64,000 nt of DNA from Limnoglobus roseus (GCF_008254045.1 NZ_CP042425.1:4216001-4280000); one strand, 5' to 3'. Numbered from the stretch's first letter, positions 8,065-17,563 are shown. Translations and numbers: made by a program. The notes: generated by a model from the letters alone, not told the origin.

Positions 8065-10832
8065 GTTCCCTTGAGGAAGAACTCCGGGCGGCCTTCCGGA
8101 CCGAGCACGCCGAGTACCTGATCGGGCTGCGGGCCTTCTTCGGCGAGGCGGGCGGGCCGGTCGACGTGAACGAGGCGTTCCGGATGGCCCACAGCCTCAA
8201 GGCCGCCGCCCGGGCCTGCGATCTGGACGCGGTGGGCGAAGTCGGCCACCGACTAGAAACGATCCTCGGCCGCGTTCGCAAGGGAACCCTGACCCTCGGG
8301 CCGGACGCCCGCGGCGCCGCCCGCGCCGCCCTCGACGCGACGGAAGCCTGGGCGGCCGGCGGCACCACCCCACCATCGGCGGGTGTGTACAACTCGCTCG
8401 ACGCGGTCCTCAGTGCGATCGGGCAAACTTCTCTGCCCCCGGCAGTGACCTCGGGTTCCCTCCCCCCTTGGGAGGGAGGGTCAGGGAGGGGGGTGAGCCA
8501 GACCGTGTCGGGAGATAGCCTTCCCCCTCCGGATGCAGGTTCTACCCCCCACCCTAACCCTCCCCCCCAAGGGGGGAGGGAACAAAGCCGGCCGCCGGCA
8601 GACAACTCCGACGATCTGACGGACCGGCTGCGGGCGGCGTTTCGGGCCGAGCACGTGGAGCACCTCGAAGGCATCCGGGCGGTCCTCACCGCGTTCGAGA
8701 GCGGGAACCCGCCGGCGGACTGGGTGAACGACGCTTTCCGCCGGGCGCACAGCCTGAAGGGGGCGGCCCGCATCGCCGAGGCCGGTGCGGTCGAGGCACT
8801 GGCCCACCGGATGGAGACACTCTTCGCCCGGGTCCGGGAGGGAACCCTCGGCACGACCCCGGCGTTACTCCGGGCGGTCCGCCTCGGGTTGGACGTGATC
8901 GAGGACACGGTCGCCGTACTCGGCACCGGGCAGGCCGCCCCCGAATCGGCCGCGGCGCAGGCGGCGATCGAACAGGTGATCGGGGGAGCCCCGCAGGACG
9001 ACTGGGTCGGCCATCCGGTCGCCGGCCGGGAAAGCGCGGTGGAGCGGCCGGGTTCTTCTTCCCCGCCGCCCGCTGTTCCCCGCCCGCCGCCGTCCGACGA
9101 TACGGTCCGCGTCGGTGCCGGTTACCTGGACCGTTTGCTCCGGTCGGCCGCCCAACTTCGGGCGGAGGCCCTGCAACAAGGGATCGTCGGCCGCGACCTG
9201 GCCGCCCTCGACCACCGGCTTTCGGGCCTGGGGCGGGAATGGGCGGCGGTCCGCGGCGGGGCTGCGGCGGAACTGCGACGACTCGCCGCATCCCCCGAGT
9301 TCGCCCGCGTCGCCCGCTACCTCGCGTTCGTCGAACAGGAGGTCAAGACTCTGGGGAAGACGGCCCGCGGGCTTCGCCGCGACCACCGCCGCGGGGCGTG
9401 GGCGCTCCGCCAACTCGGCGGACAGGTCCACCGGGACGCCCGCGTCTTGCGAATGGCGACCGCCGAGGGCACGTTCCAGGGGTTCGGGAAGATGGTCCGG
9501 GACCTCGCCCGGGACGCGGGCAAGGAGGTCGAGTTCCGGGCCGTCGGGCTAGACCTGCAAGCCGACCGAGAGGTTCTCCAGGCCCTTAAAGACCCGCTGA
9601 TGCACATGCTCGCCAACGCCGTCACCCACGGCCTCGAACGGCCGGCGGAGCGGGCGGCCGCGGGGAAGCCGGCGACCGGCCGGGTGGCCCTTCGGTTGGA
9701 GGCCGCCGGGAACCGCCTGCGGGTCTGGGTCGAGGATGACGGGCGGGGCATCGACCCGCGGGCGGTCGGGGAAACCGCCGTCCGTCGGGGCCTTCTGACC
9801 GCCGCAGAAGTCGCCGGGCGGTCGGCGGACGAACTCGCCCGCCTGATCTTCGAACCCGGGTTTTCGACCGCGGCCGCCGTGACCGGGACGGCCGGCAGGG
9901 GGATGGGGCTTTCGGTGGTTCACGAAGCCGTGGCCCGCCTCCAGGGCGACGTGGAAGTGCTCCCGGCTGACGGCCCGGGCACCCGGATCGTGCTCACCGT
10001 CCCGCTTTCCGTCTCCACCCGGCGGGTGCTCCTCGTCTCCTGCCGCGGGCGGACGTACGCGATCCCGGCCGACGCCATCGACCGGCTGGTCCGAGCCGCT
10101 CCCGGCGACACGGCCCCGGTGGAAGGGAAGCCGATGTTCCTCGGCGGCGGCCGGCCGGTGCCGGTCGTCGATTTGGCGAGATTGCTCGGCGCGGATGGCG
10201 AGCCGCCGGCCACGAACGACACGACTCCGTTGGCCGTCCTTCGCGCCCGCGGCCGGTGGGCGGCGGTCGTGGTGGACGCCTTCGTCGCCGAGCGGGACGC
10301 GATGGTGCGGCCGTTGGACGGCCCGGCCGCCCGGGTTCCGACCTTCGCCGGCGGGGTCATTCTGGAAGACGGGTCCGTCGCCTTGGTGCTGAATCCGGCC
10401 GAACTGATGACCGACGCCGCGGCCCACCGGCCGGCCCAACCGATTGTGCCCGCCCTGCGTGTGAAGAAGCCCCCGACGGTCCTGGTGGTGGACGACTCCC
10501 TCACCACGCGGACCCTGGAGAAGAGCATCCTCGAAGTCCACGGGTACACGGTCCGGATCGCCGTGGACGGCATGGAAGCCCTGGCCGCCCTCCGGACCGA
10601 GTTGCCCGACCTGGTCATCACCGACGTTGAGATGCCCCGGCTAAACGGGTTCGGACTGCTCGCCGAGATGAAGAAAGACCCCCGGCTGGCGCGGCTCCCG
10701 GTGATCGTCGTCACCTCGCTCGCCAAGCGGGAGGACCAGGAACGGGGGATGGCCCTCGGGGCGGACGCCTACATCGTGAAGCGGAAGTTCGACCACGAGG
10801 AGTTACTGGAGACGATCCGGCAAATCCTATGA
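8061..10832 (+). CDS. cheA: CheA histidine kinase with two HPt domains and a C-terminal receiver
   Basis: A 923-residue hybrid CheA (WspE-like). Order: HPt1 (His about 44 in MAHSLKAAA), a Pro/Gly-rich linker made by a palindromic repeat, HPt2 (His about 230 in RAHSLKGAAR), dimerisation helices, HATPase (HMLANAVTHGLE N-box, DDGRGID, GRGMGLSVVHE), a CheW-like domain, and a REC domain (VVDDSLTTRTLEK, ITDVEMPRLNG). It should take receptor/CheW signals, phosphorylate its HPts and then its own REC, CheB and probably the downstream hybrid kinase. GTG start overlapping the receptor stop. No stand-alone CheY or flagellar genes are nearby. Confidence 0.94.
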   Translation: MSSLEEELRAAFRTEHAEYLIGLRAFFGEAGGPVDVNEAFRMAHSLKAAARACDLDAVGEVGHRLETILGRVRKGTLTLGPDARGAARAALDATEAWAAGGTTPPSAGVYNSLDAVLSAIGQTSLPPAVTSGSLPPWEGGSGRGVSQTVSGDSLPPPDAGSTPHPNPPPQGGREQSRPPADNSDDLTDRLRAAFRAEHVEHLEGIRAVLTAFESGNPPADWVNDAFRRAHSLKGAARIAEAGAVEALAHRMETLFARVREGTLGTTPALLRAVRLGLDVIEDTVAVLGTGQAAPESAAAQAAIEQVIGGAPQDDWVGHPVAGRESAVERPGSSSPPPAVPRPPPSDDTVRVGAGYLDRLLRSAAQLRAEALQQGIVGRDLAALDHRLSGLGREWAAVRGGAAAELRRLAASPEFARVARYLAFVEQEVKTLGKTARGLRRDHRRGAWALRQLGGQVHRDARVLRMATAEGTFQGFGKMVRDLARDAGKEVEFRAVGLDLQADREVLQALKDPLMHMLANAVTHGLERPAERAAAGKPATGRVALRLEAAGNRLRVWVEDDGRGIDPRAVGETAVRRGLLTAAEVAGRSADELARLIFEPGFSTAAAVTGTAGRGMGLSVVHEAVARLQGDVEVLPADGPGTRIVLTVPLSVSTRRVLLVSCRGRTYAIPADAIDRLVRAAPGDTAPVEGKPMFLGGGRPVPVVDLARLLGADGEPPATNDTTPLAVLRARGRWAAVVVDAFVAERDAMVRPLDGPAARVPTFAGGVILEDGSVALVLNPAELMTDAAAHRPAQPIVPALRVKKPPTVLVVDDSLTTRTLEKSILEVHGYTVRIAVDGMEALAALRTELPDLVITDVEMPRLNGFGLLAEMKKDPRLARLPVIVVTSLAKREDQERGMALGADAYIVKRKFDHEELLETIRQIL
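8457..8581. repeat. Palindromic GC-rich element inserted in the cheA coding sequence
   Basis: Two 39-base arms (8457-8495 and 8543-8581) are near-perfect reverse complements, roughly nine of ten bases pairing, around a 47-base loop. The element lies wholly between the two HPt domains and keeps the cheA frame open, encoding a low-complexity linker with SLPPWEGG near one end and PNPPPQGGRE near the other. It looks like a dispersed REP/mobile palindrome that landed in an inter-domain linker. No second copy was seen in this window. Confidence 0.8.
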
Positions 10833-11890
10833 ACAAGATTCGGGTGATGATCGTCGAGGACTCCCGGGTGGTCCGCGAATTGCTGCGGGACCTCATCGGC
10901 CGCGACCCGCGGCTCGAGGTGGTCGCCGCCGTCGAGTCCGCCGAGGAGGCCCTCCGCGTCCTCGCCGACGCGGCCCCGGATATCATTTCGATGGACATCC
11001 GGCTGCCCGGGATGAACGGGTTCGAGGCCACCCGGCGGATCATGAGCACGCGGCCCACGCCGATCGTCGTCGTCTCCGCGAGCGTCGAGGCGGACGACCT
11101 GAAGATCTCGATGAACGCCCTCCGGGCCGGTGCCCTGGCGGTGGTCGAGAAGCCGGTCGGACTGGCCCACCAGCAGTACGAGGTGCTGTCGCGGCGGCTC
11201 TGCGAGCAACTCGTCAACATGAGCCAGGTCCGGGTCATTCGCCAGAGATTCAACCGGGGGGTGGAACACACCACGCCGGCCCTGGCCCGGCCGCCCCAGC
11301 CGTCTACGCCGGGGCAGGTGTTTCGCGTGCTCGGCGTCGTCGCCTCGACCGGCGGGCCGGCGGCCCTGACGCAACTGGTCGGCGGGCTACCGCGGGGCTT
11401 CCCCCTCCCGGTGGTCGTCGTTCAGCACATCACCCCGTGCTTTCTGGTCGGGTTCGCCGATTGGCTGGGGGACGTGACCGGGTGGCCGGTGCGGATCGCC
11501 TCCGACGGGGAAGTCGCGAGTCCCGGCGTGGCGTACCTCCCTCCGGCCGACTGCCACTTGCGGGTCGCGGGCAACCGGCTGGAGGTGGCCCACGACCCAC
11601 CCGTTTGTCACCAGCGGCCGTCGGGGACTGTGCTGTTCCGCTCGCTGGCCCGATCCGCGGGGCGGGCCGGACTCGGGGTGTTGCTCACCGGCATGGGGGA
11701 AGACGGGGCGGACGGCCTGCGGGAACTGCGGTCGGCCGGCGGGTATACGATTGCCGAGGACGAATCGACCTCGGTGGTGTACGGGATGCCGGCGGCTGCG
11801 GTCCGGCTCGGCGGGGCGTGCGAGTCCTTGCCGCTCCCGGGCATCGCCCCGCGGGTGCTGGAACTGGTCGCCGGGAAAGGGGAGGCGTGA
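10829..11890 (+). CDS. cheB: Protein-glutamate methylesterase/glutaminase
   Basis: CheB removes receptor methyl groups and is switched on by phosphorylation from CheA. The 353-residue protein has an N-terminal REC domain (IVEDSRVVRELL, phospho-Asp in ISMDIRLPGMNG) and a C-terminal esterase with the catalytic triad visible: Ser about 173 (VASTGGPA), His about 200 (VVQHITP) and Asp about 293 (GMGEDGADG). Length is normal. It overlaps the cheA stop (ATGA), and its own stop overlaps the start of the hybrid kinase. WspF is the counterpart in Wsp systems. Confidence 0.95.
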   Translation: MNKIRVMIVEDSRVVRELLRDLIGRDPRLEVVAAVESAEEALRVLADAAPDIISMDIRLPGMNGFEATRRIMSTRPTPIVVVSASVEADDLKISMNALRAGALAVVEKPVGLAHQQYEVLSRRLCEQLVNMSQVRVIRQRFNRGVEHTTPALARPPQPSTPGQVFRVLGVVASTGGPAALTQLVGGLPRGFPLPVVVVQHITPCFLVGFADWLGDVTGWPVRIASDGEVASPGVAYLPPADCHLRVAGNRLEVAHDPPVCHQRPSGTVLFRSLARSAGRAGLGVLLTGMGEDGADGLRELRSAGGYTIAEDESTSVVYGMPAAAVRLGGACESLPLPGIAPRVLELVAGKGEA

Positions 11891-14829
11891 TGGACCGCCC
11901 ACACCGGATTATGCTCGTCGAAGACTCGCGGACCCAGGCGATCAAGTTCCAGCACGCGCTCGGCAAGGCCGGGTGGGAGGTGGTCTGGGCGGCGACCGCT
12001 GAGCAGGCGATGGCCGAAATCGACCGCGGCCTCCCCGACCTGATCCTGCTCGACTATTACCTGCCGGGGATTCGCGGGGACGAGTTGTGTCGCCGCATTC
12101 GAATGAACATCGACACCCGCGGCATCCCCGTCCTGATGATGACCACGGACGACACCGACGAGGCCCAACTCCACGGCCTGGAGAGCGGGGCCGACGACTT
12201 CGTCCCGAAGTCGGTGGACACGGATATTCTGCTGCTCCGCATCCGCACCCTGCTCCAGAAGGCCCCCACGCAGGCGGCCATCCTCGGCCGGGCCGACACC
12301 CACTTCCGCCACGCCCGCCTCCTGACCATCGACGACAGCCCGACGTACCTGGAATACCTGGCCGTCGAACTCAGCAAGGAGGGCTACCGGATCGAGCGGG
12401 CGACCGACGGGCCGGAGGGGCTGGAACGGCTCCGCCGGGAGCCGTTCGACTGCGTCCTGGTCGACCTGGTCATGCCCGGACTGAACGGGATCGAGGTATG
12501 CCGCCAGATCAATCAACTTCGCAACACGATCGACAGCCCGATCGCGGTCCTCATGCTCACCGGCCGGGAGAACAAGGAAGACCTGACGCGGGCGCTGGAG
12601 GCCGGGGCGGACGATTTCGTGGGCAAGTCGAACGACATGGCCGTGCTCAAGGGTCGCATCCGGGCGCTCCTCCGCCGGAAGTTTTTCCAGGAGGAGAACC
12701 GGCGGATCCTTGAAGAACTCAAGAACAAGGAACTGGAGACCCTTCGCGCCCGGGCCGCCCAGGAAGTGGCCGAGGCTCGCGTGGTGCTGATGGGGGAGTT
12801 GGAGCGGACCGCCGCCGAACTCCGCCGGTCGCAGGACGAACTGCGGGCGGCCAAGGAGGCGGCCGAACGCGCGAACTCCGCGAAGGGGTCGTTCCTGGCG
12901 AACATGAGCCATGAGATTCGCACCCCGATGAACGGCATCCTCGGCATGATCGAGCTGCTGATGAACACCTCGCTCACCCGCGAGCAGCGGGACTTCCTGG
13001 GGACGGCGCGAGAGTCGGCCGAATCTCTCCTCCGGCTGCTCAACGACATCCTCGACTTCTCGAAGATCGAGGCCGGCAAACTGGAACTGGAGGCCATTCC
13101 GTTCCGCCTCCGCCGCACGATCGACGACGCCGTTCACCCCCTCGGCCTGCGGGCGGCCCAGAAGGGACTGGAACTGGCCTGCCACATCGCGGCGGACGTG
13201 CCCGACGCCTGGCACGGCGATCCTGGCCGACTGCGGCAGGTGATCGTGAACTTGGTCGGCAACTCGATCAAGTTCACCGCCGACGGCGAGGTGGTGGTGG
13301 AAGTGCGGGGGGGCGTGGCCGGCGCGTTGCACTTCTCCGTCCGGGACACCGGCATCGGCATACCCGCCGATAAGTTGGGAGTGATCTTCGAAGCATTCTC
13401 CCAGGTCGATAGCTCGACTACGCGGCGGTACGGCGGGACGGGCCTCGGACTGGCCATCTCGAACGAACTCATCACCCGCATGGGCGGCCGGCTGGTGGTC
13501 GAAAGTGCCCTCGGGGTGGGGACGACCTTCCGGTTCCAACTGGACCTCGAACCGGCCCAGTTGGACGACTTGCCAACGCCGGCGCTGGACGGCGGGGTGT
13601 TGGACGGGTTGGCCGTACTGGTGGTGGACGACAACCGGACGAACCGGATTATCCTGGAGGAGATGCTGGCCGGGTGGCGGATGCGGCCACGGGTCGTGGA
13701 CTGCGGGCGGACCGCGCTCGACGAGATGAGTCGCGCCGCGGCCGGAGGATCGCCCTACCGCCTGGCCATCCTCGACGGGATGATGCCGGGGATGGACGGG
13801 GCCGACTTGGCCCGGCTCATCCGCGCGAACCCGATCCTGGCCGGCAGTACCCTGTTGATGCTGTCGTCGGCCGACAGTCCATTGTCCCCGGACCAGCGCC
13901 AGGAACTCGGCATCGCCCGGTGCATGCTCAAGCCGGTGCGCCAATCGGACTTGTTAGAGGCGATCCTTGAGACGGTCGGCTCGGTCGCGAGCGGCCCGGC
14001 CGCGGCCGCCCCGGCCGTGCCCGTTCGGGAGACCCGATCGCTGCGGGTTCTGCTCGCCGAGGACGGACTGGTGAACCAGCGGGTCGCCGTCGGCCTGCTC
14101 GAGATGCAGGGCCACACCGTGACGGTCGCGAACAACGGTCGGGAGGCCGTGGCGGCCGCCCGCGAGCCATTCGACGTGATCCTGATGGACGTGCAGATGC
14201 CCGAGATGGACGGGTTAGAGGCGGCGGCGACGATCCGCCGCGCCGAGCGGGAGACGGGCGGTCACGTGCCGATCATCGCCATGACGGCGCACGCCATGAA
14301 GGGCGACCGAGAGCGGTGCTTGGCCGCCGGAATGGACGGGTACTTGTCGAAACCCGTGCGGGCGACCGAACTCGCCGAGGTGCTCGCCGGCATCGCCGGG
14401 ATTGTCGCCCCCACCCGTCTCGGCCCGGCCCGAGAGACCTCACCCTCGCCGGTCGATTGGGACGAGGTGCTCCAGCGGGTCGGCGGCGACCGCGGGCTCG
14501 TGATCGAACTCATCGGCCTATTCGTGGGCGAGTCCCGGCACCTGTCCGCTGAATTCCTTGCGGCCGCCGCGGCGGGGGACGCGATCCGTCTCGGGCGGGC
14601 CGCACACCGACTGAAAGGATCACTCGCGACGTTCGCCGCGTCCGGGGCACTCGCGTCCGCAGCGCGGCTGGAGAGCATGGGCCTGCGGGGCGAACTGGAC
14701 GGCATCGAAGCCGCGATCGCGACCATGGATGGGGATCTTGAGAAACTCGTCCTGGAACTGACCCGGTTCGCCTCGGCGGCGAGCGAACGAGCCGGGGAGC
14801 CGATGGGCATCGCAGGCGGACCGGCGTGA
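11890..14829 (+). CDS. Multi-receiver hybrid histidine kinase (REC-REC-HisKA-HATPase-REC-REC-HPt)
   Basis: A 979-residue soluble kinase, with no TM segment. Order: REC1 (about 5-120, IMLVEDSRTQ), REC2 (about 137-255), a coiled coil (about 265-325), HisKA (His about 341 in SHEIRTPMNG), HATPase, REC3 (VVDDNRTNR, ILDGMMPGMDG), REC4 (LLAEDGLVNQ, LMDVQMPEMDG) and a C-terminal HPt (His about 906 in AHRLKGS). The tandem N-terminal RECs are the likely entry point for phosphate from CheA. It is the terminal, output-position gene of the chemosensory operon, where WspR sits in Pseudomonas. Start ATG 11890, in a TGATG overlap with cheB. The final target is not in the window. Confidence 0.92.
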   Translation: MDRPHRIMLVEDSRTQAIKFQHALGKAGWEVVWAATAEQAMAEIDRGLPDLILLDYYLPGIRGDELCRRIRMNIDTRGIPVLMMTTDDTDEAQLHGLESGADDFVPKSVDTDILLLRIRTLLQKAPTQAAILGRADTHFRHARLLTIDDSPTYLEYLAVELSKEGYRIERATDGPEGLERLRREPFDCVLVDLVMPGLNGIEVCRQINQLRNTIDSPIAVLMLTGRENKEDLTRALEAGADDFVGKSNDMAVLKGRIRALLRRKFFQEENRRILEELKNKELETLRARAAQEVAEARVVLMGELERTAAELRRSQDELRAAKEAAERANSAKGSFLANMSHEIRTPMNGILGMIELLMNTSLTREQRDFLGTARESAESLLRLLNDILDFSKIEAGKLELEAIPFRLRRTIDDAVHPLGLRAAQKGLELACHIAADVPDAWHGDPGRLRQVIVNLVGNSIKFTADGEVVVEVRGGVAGALHFSVRDTGIGIPADKLGVIFEAFSQVDSSTTRRYGGTGLGLAISNELITRMGGRLVVESALGVGTTFRFQLDLEPAQLDDLPTPALDGGVLDGLAVLVVDDNRTNRIILEEMLAGWRMRPRVVDCGRTALDEMSRAAAGGSPYRLAILDGMMPGMDGADLARLIRANPILAGSTLLMLSSADSPLSPDQRQELGIARCMLKPVRQSDLLEAILETVGSVASGPAAAAPAVPVRETRSLRVLLAEDGLVNQRVAVGLLEMQGHTVTVANNGREAVAAAREPFDVILMDVQMPEMDGLEAAATIRRAERETGGHVPIIAMTAHAMKGDRERCLAAGMDGYLSKPVRATELAEVLAGIAGIVAPTRLGPARETSPSPVDWDEVLQRVGGDRGLVIELIGLFVGESRHLSAEFLAAAAAGDAIRLGRAAHRLKGSLATFAASGALASAARLESMGLRGELDGIEAAIATMDGDLEKLVLELTRFASAASERAGEPMGIAGGPA

Positions 14830-15015
14830 CCACGATACCCGTCGTCGACGACTCGCCGTTCGCTGAATTTCGCGAACCTCCGACAACCCCGGCCTTCAAG
14901 CGTCATCCTGCAGGTTTTGACGGGCGGCGGTTGTCCGGCATCACTTCGACAACGTCCTTGTGCTCCACCTTGTCCGATCGCGGCCGGTATGCCCCACGCG
15001 ATTCGCTTGAGGCTC

Positions 15016-16518
15016 TCACCCGCGACGGGCGACGACTCGCTCGACCAACCCGAAGAGGGCCTCGATGGTCAAAGCGAGGACGGCAGCCGGGATCGCGCCT
15101 TCGAGCATGAGCGTGGTATCGCCTTTGTCGATGCCGCGGAGAATCGGCCGGCCGTATCCGCCCGCCCCGATGAATCCGCCGAGTGTTGCCGTGCCGACGT
15201 TGATGACGGCGGCCGTTCGGATGCCGGCGAGGATCGTCGGGGCGGCGAGCGGCAACTCGACACGCCAGAGCGCCGCCCACGGGGGCAGGCCGAGAGCGAC
15301 GGCCGACTCGCGGAGCGACGCGGGGATGCCCGTCAACCCGGTGTGGGTGTTGCGGACGATCGGCAACAGACTGTACAAGAAGAGGGCCGCGATCGCGGGC
15401 GGGGCACCGATTCCTTTTCCGACGAGGGCCATCATCACCGGGATCATGAACAGCAACAGCGCGAGCGACGGGATCGTTTGCAGTACGCCAGTCGCGGCGA
15501 GCACGACCTTTCCGAGCGTCGGCCGGCGGGCGGCCACCACCCCGAGCGGCACGGCGACCAACGCCGCGGCGAACAGCGACGGGACGACGAGCTGCAAGTG
15601 CTCGTACGTCGTCTGCAACACTCGCCCGGCGAGGGAATCGTCCGTCGACTCGGGCACGGCGGATGGGGCGACGCCGAGGGCGTAGGACAGGAACTCGCTC
15701 GCGATCTTCCGCTCGTCTTCCTTTCGTTCACCCTGGGCGCGGGTATTCATCCGTCGCATCTCGACTTCGGCGATGTGCCCTTCCAGCCGTCGCAGTTGTT
15801 CCACGACGGCGGGGTGCCGTACTTCCAGGTCAGCCCGGTACAACCAGACGGCTTCGTAGGCCGGGAAGAAATGACGGTCGTCGGCCAGCACGAGGAGGTC
15901 GTGTTGCGCGATCTCGCCGTCGGTGGTGTAGACTTCCGTCACGTCGATGGCTTTCTCTACGAGGGCCTTGTACGCGAGCGTGTGGACCATCGTCTGGACG
16001 CTCGTCTGGGGTAGCCCGTAGTGCTGTTTCAGACCCGGCCAGCCGTCCGTGCGGTCGACGAATTCAGGGATAAATCCGCACCGCAGGTCGGCGAGGTCCC
16101 GACGTGCGAGGTCGGAAATTTTCGTGACGCTCTTCGCCGCGGCCACGTCCTTCCGCATCGCGAGGGCGTAGTTGTTGCTGTAGCCGAGCGACCGGCTCAT
16201 CCGCACGCCCCGCGCGGCGAGTGTGGCGGAAACGTCCGCGGGCTGGACCTGAAGAATCTCCCGCTCGATCGTCCCCGTGTAATCGACGTAGGCGTCGATA
16301 TCCCCCTGCGTGAGGGCCAGCCACACCGCCGGCGTGCCGCCGAGGTCTTCCCGGTGGGCTTTCACGCCGGTCTGCCGCGCGAGTTGCACGCCCATGTCGG
16401 CGAGGATGATCGACTCGGTGAACTTCTTATCGCCGATCACGACCGGCTTCGATTTCGGACCGGAACACCCGGCGAGCAGGCCGAGGACGGCGGGGATGAG
16501 AACGCAGGTTCGTGTCAC
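15016..16518 (-). CDS. ABC transporter: OpuC/EgtU-like substrate-binding domain fused to permease
   Basis: A 500-residue fusion. Residues 1-20 are a lipoprotein-type signal (LIPAVLGLLAGC). Residues about 25-270 are an OsmF/ProX-type binding domain for quaternary amines (GDKKFTESIILADMGVQLA, DAYVDYTGT). Residues about 290-500 are a ProW/OpuCB-like permease with five or six membrane helices and the LREVALGLP-like EAA loop (LRESAVALGLPPWAALWRVELP). GTG start at 16518 overlaps the ATPase stop. It shares an operon with ergothioneine genes, so ergothioneine, hercynine or a related betaine is the likely substrate (inferred). In EgtU the permease precedes the binding domain; here the order is reversed. 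Osmoprotectant uptake is the alternative. Confidence 0.88.
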   Translation of the reverse strand: MTRTCVLIPAVLGLLAGCSGPKSKPVVIGDKKFTESIILADMGVQLARQTGVKAHREDLGGTPAVWLALTQGDIDAYVDYTGTIEREILQVQPADVSATLAARGVRMSRSLGYSNNYALAMRKDVAAAKSVTKISDLARRDLADLRCGFIPEFVDRTDGWPGLKQHYGLPQTSVQTMVHTLAYKALVEKAIDVTEVYTTDGEIAQHDLLVLADDRHFFPAYEAVWLYRADLEVRHPAVVEQLRRLEGHIAEVEMRRMNTRAQGERKEDERKIASEFLSYALGVAPSAVPESTDDSLAGRVLQTTYEHLQLVVPSLFAAALVAVPLGVVAARRPTLGKVVLAATGVLQTIPSLALLLFMIPVMMALVGKGIGAPPAIAALFLYSLLPIVRNTHTGLTGIPASLRESAVALGLPPWAALWRVELPLAAPTILAGIRTAAVINVGTATLGGFIGAGGYGRPILRGIDKGDTTLMLEGAIPAAVLALTIEALFGLVERVVARRG

Positions 16519-17264
16519 GCGGGAACCTCCGGGCCGCGCTGGGCCTGCACGAACCGGGTGACGAACGGGTCGGCGGGTCGCCGCCACAAGTCCGCGGGGC
16601 TACCCTGTTGGACGATCTGGCCGTCGCGAAGCAGCACGAGGTGGTCGGCGAAGTACGCGGCCTCGCCGAGATCGTGCGTGACCAGAACCACCGTTTTGCC
16701 GAGTGTGCGGAACACCTCCCGCAGTTCGGCCTGGAGATCGGCCCGCACGAGCGGATCGAGCGCGCCGAGGGGTTCGTCGAACAGGAGGGCGTCGGGGTTC
16801 AACAGGAGCGCACGCATCAAGCCAACCCGTTGGCGTTGACCGCCGGAGAGATGTTGTGGGCGACGGTCCAAACCGTCGGTAGGGAACCGCGTGAGGTCGG
16901 CCAGTTCCCCGAGGCGTGCGTCGATCCGCGGCTGTTCCCAGCCCAAGTGTCGGGCCATCAGGGTGACGTTGCCGCGGGCGGTCAGGTGTGGGAAAAGGCC
17001 GCCGTCCTGAATCACGTACCCCGTCCGCAATCGCACGGCCCGGGCAGTCGCGGGCGTGACTTGCGTACCATCGAACGTGACCGTCCCCGCGTCCGGTTCG
17101 ATCAGCCCGATGAGCAGCCGCAACAGCGTCGACTTCCCGCACCCGCTCGGGCCGATCAGAACCGTCGTGCGGCCGGCCGGCACGTCGAGCGAGAGTGGGC
17201 CAAGAGCGGACCGGCCCGCGTAGACTTTCGTCACGCTGTCGAGCGCGAACGCCGCCTCGCTCAC
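16515..17264 (-). CDS. ABC transporter ATPase (OpuCA/ProV/EgtV family)
   Basis: The 249-residue nucleotide-binding subunit for the permease fusion downstream. Walker A (GPSGCGKST), Q-loop (YVIQDGGLFPHLT), signature LSGGQRQRVG, Walker B (LLFDEPLGALDP) and H-loop (VTHD) are all present. No C-terminal CBS domains, unlike osmoregulated OpuCA, so ionic-strength sensing is unlikely. GTG 17264 was chosen as start because it overlaps the DUF427 stop and leaves a normal-length ATPase; the open frame extends 48 codons further without family similarity. Confidence 0.92.
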   Translation of the reverse strand: MSEAAFALDSVTKVYAGRSALGPLSLDVPAGRTTVLIGPSGCGKSTLLRLLIGLIEPDAGTVTFDGTQVTPATARAVRLRTGYVIQDGGLFPHLTARGNVTLMARHLGWEQPRIDARLGELADLTRFPTDGLDRRPQHLSGGQRQRVGLMRALLLNPDALLFDEPLGALDPLVRADLQAELREVFRTLGKTVVLVTHDLGEAAYFADHLVLLRDGQIVQQGSPADLWRRPADPFVTRFVQAQRGPEVPA

Positions 17265-17542
17265 GCCTCCACCGTCACGCCCTTCCAGAAGGCCACGTAT
17301 CCGGCGATTTGCTTCGCCGCGTCTTTCGGCTCGGGGTAGAACCAGGCGGCGTCCGGGTTTTGTTTCCCGCTCACGTCGAGCGTGTAATAGCTGGCCGTGC
17401 CCTTCCACCCGCAGACGGTGTGCGTGTCACTCGGTTTGAAGAACTCGGTGTGGATCGCGGCCGACGGGAAGTAGTGGTTCCCCTCGACCACGACCGTTGC
17501 GTCAGACTCGGCCAGCACGGCCCCGTTCCAGATCGCCTTCAT
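17261..17542 (-). CDS. DUF427 domain protein
   Basis: A 93-residue protein that is one DUF427 domain: MKAIWNGAVLAESD, the NHYFP motif, then CGWKGTASYYTLDV and the AAWFYPEP block, the family's conserved features. Biochemical role unknown. It lies 21 bp after egtD and overlaps the ABC ATPase start, so it is part of the ergothioneine/transport operon. Confidence 0.9.
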   Translation of the reverse strand: MKAIWNGAVLAESDATVVVEGNHYFPSAAIHTEFFKPSDTHTVCGWKGTASYYTLDVSGKQNPDAAWFYPEPKDAAKQIAGYVAFWKGVTVEA

Positions 17543-17563
17543 GACACTCTCCTCAAATGAAGG

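Noticed and set aside
8457..8581. Possible transcription terminator in cheA
   Set aside because: No T-run, and the element stays in frame between two HPt domains; better explained as an inserted palindrome.
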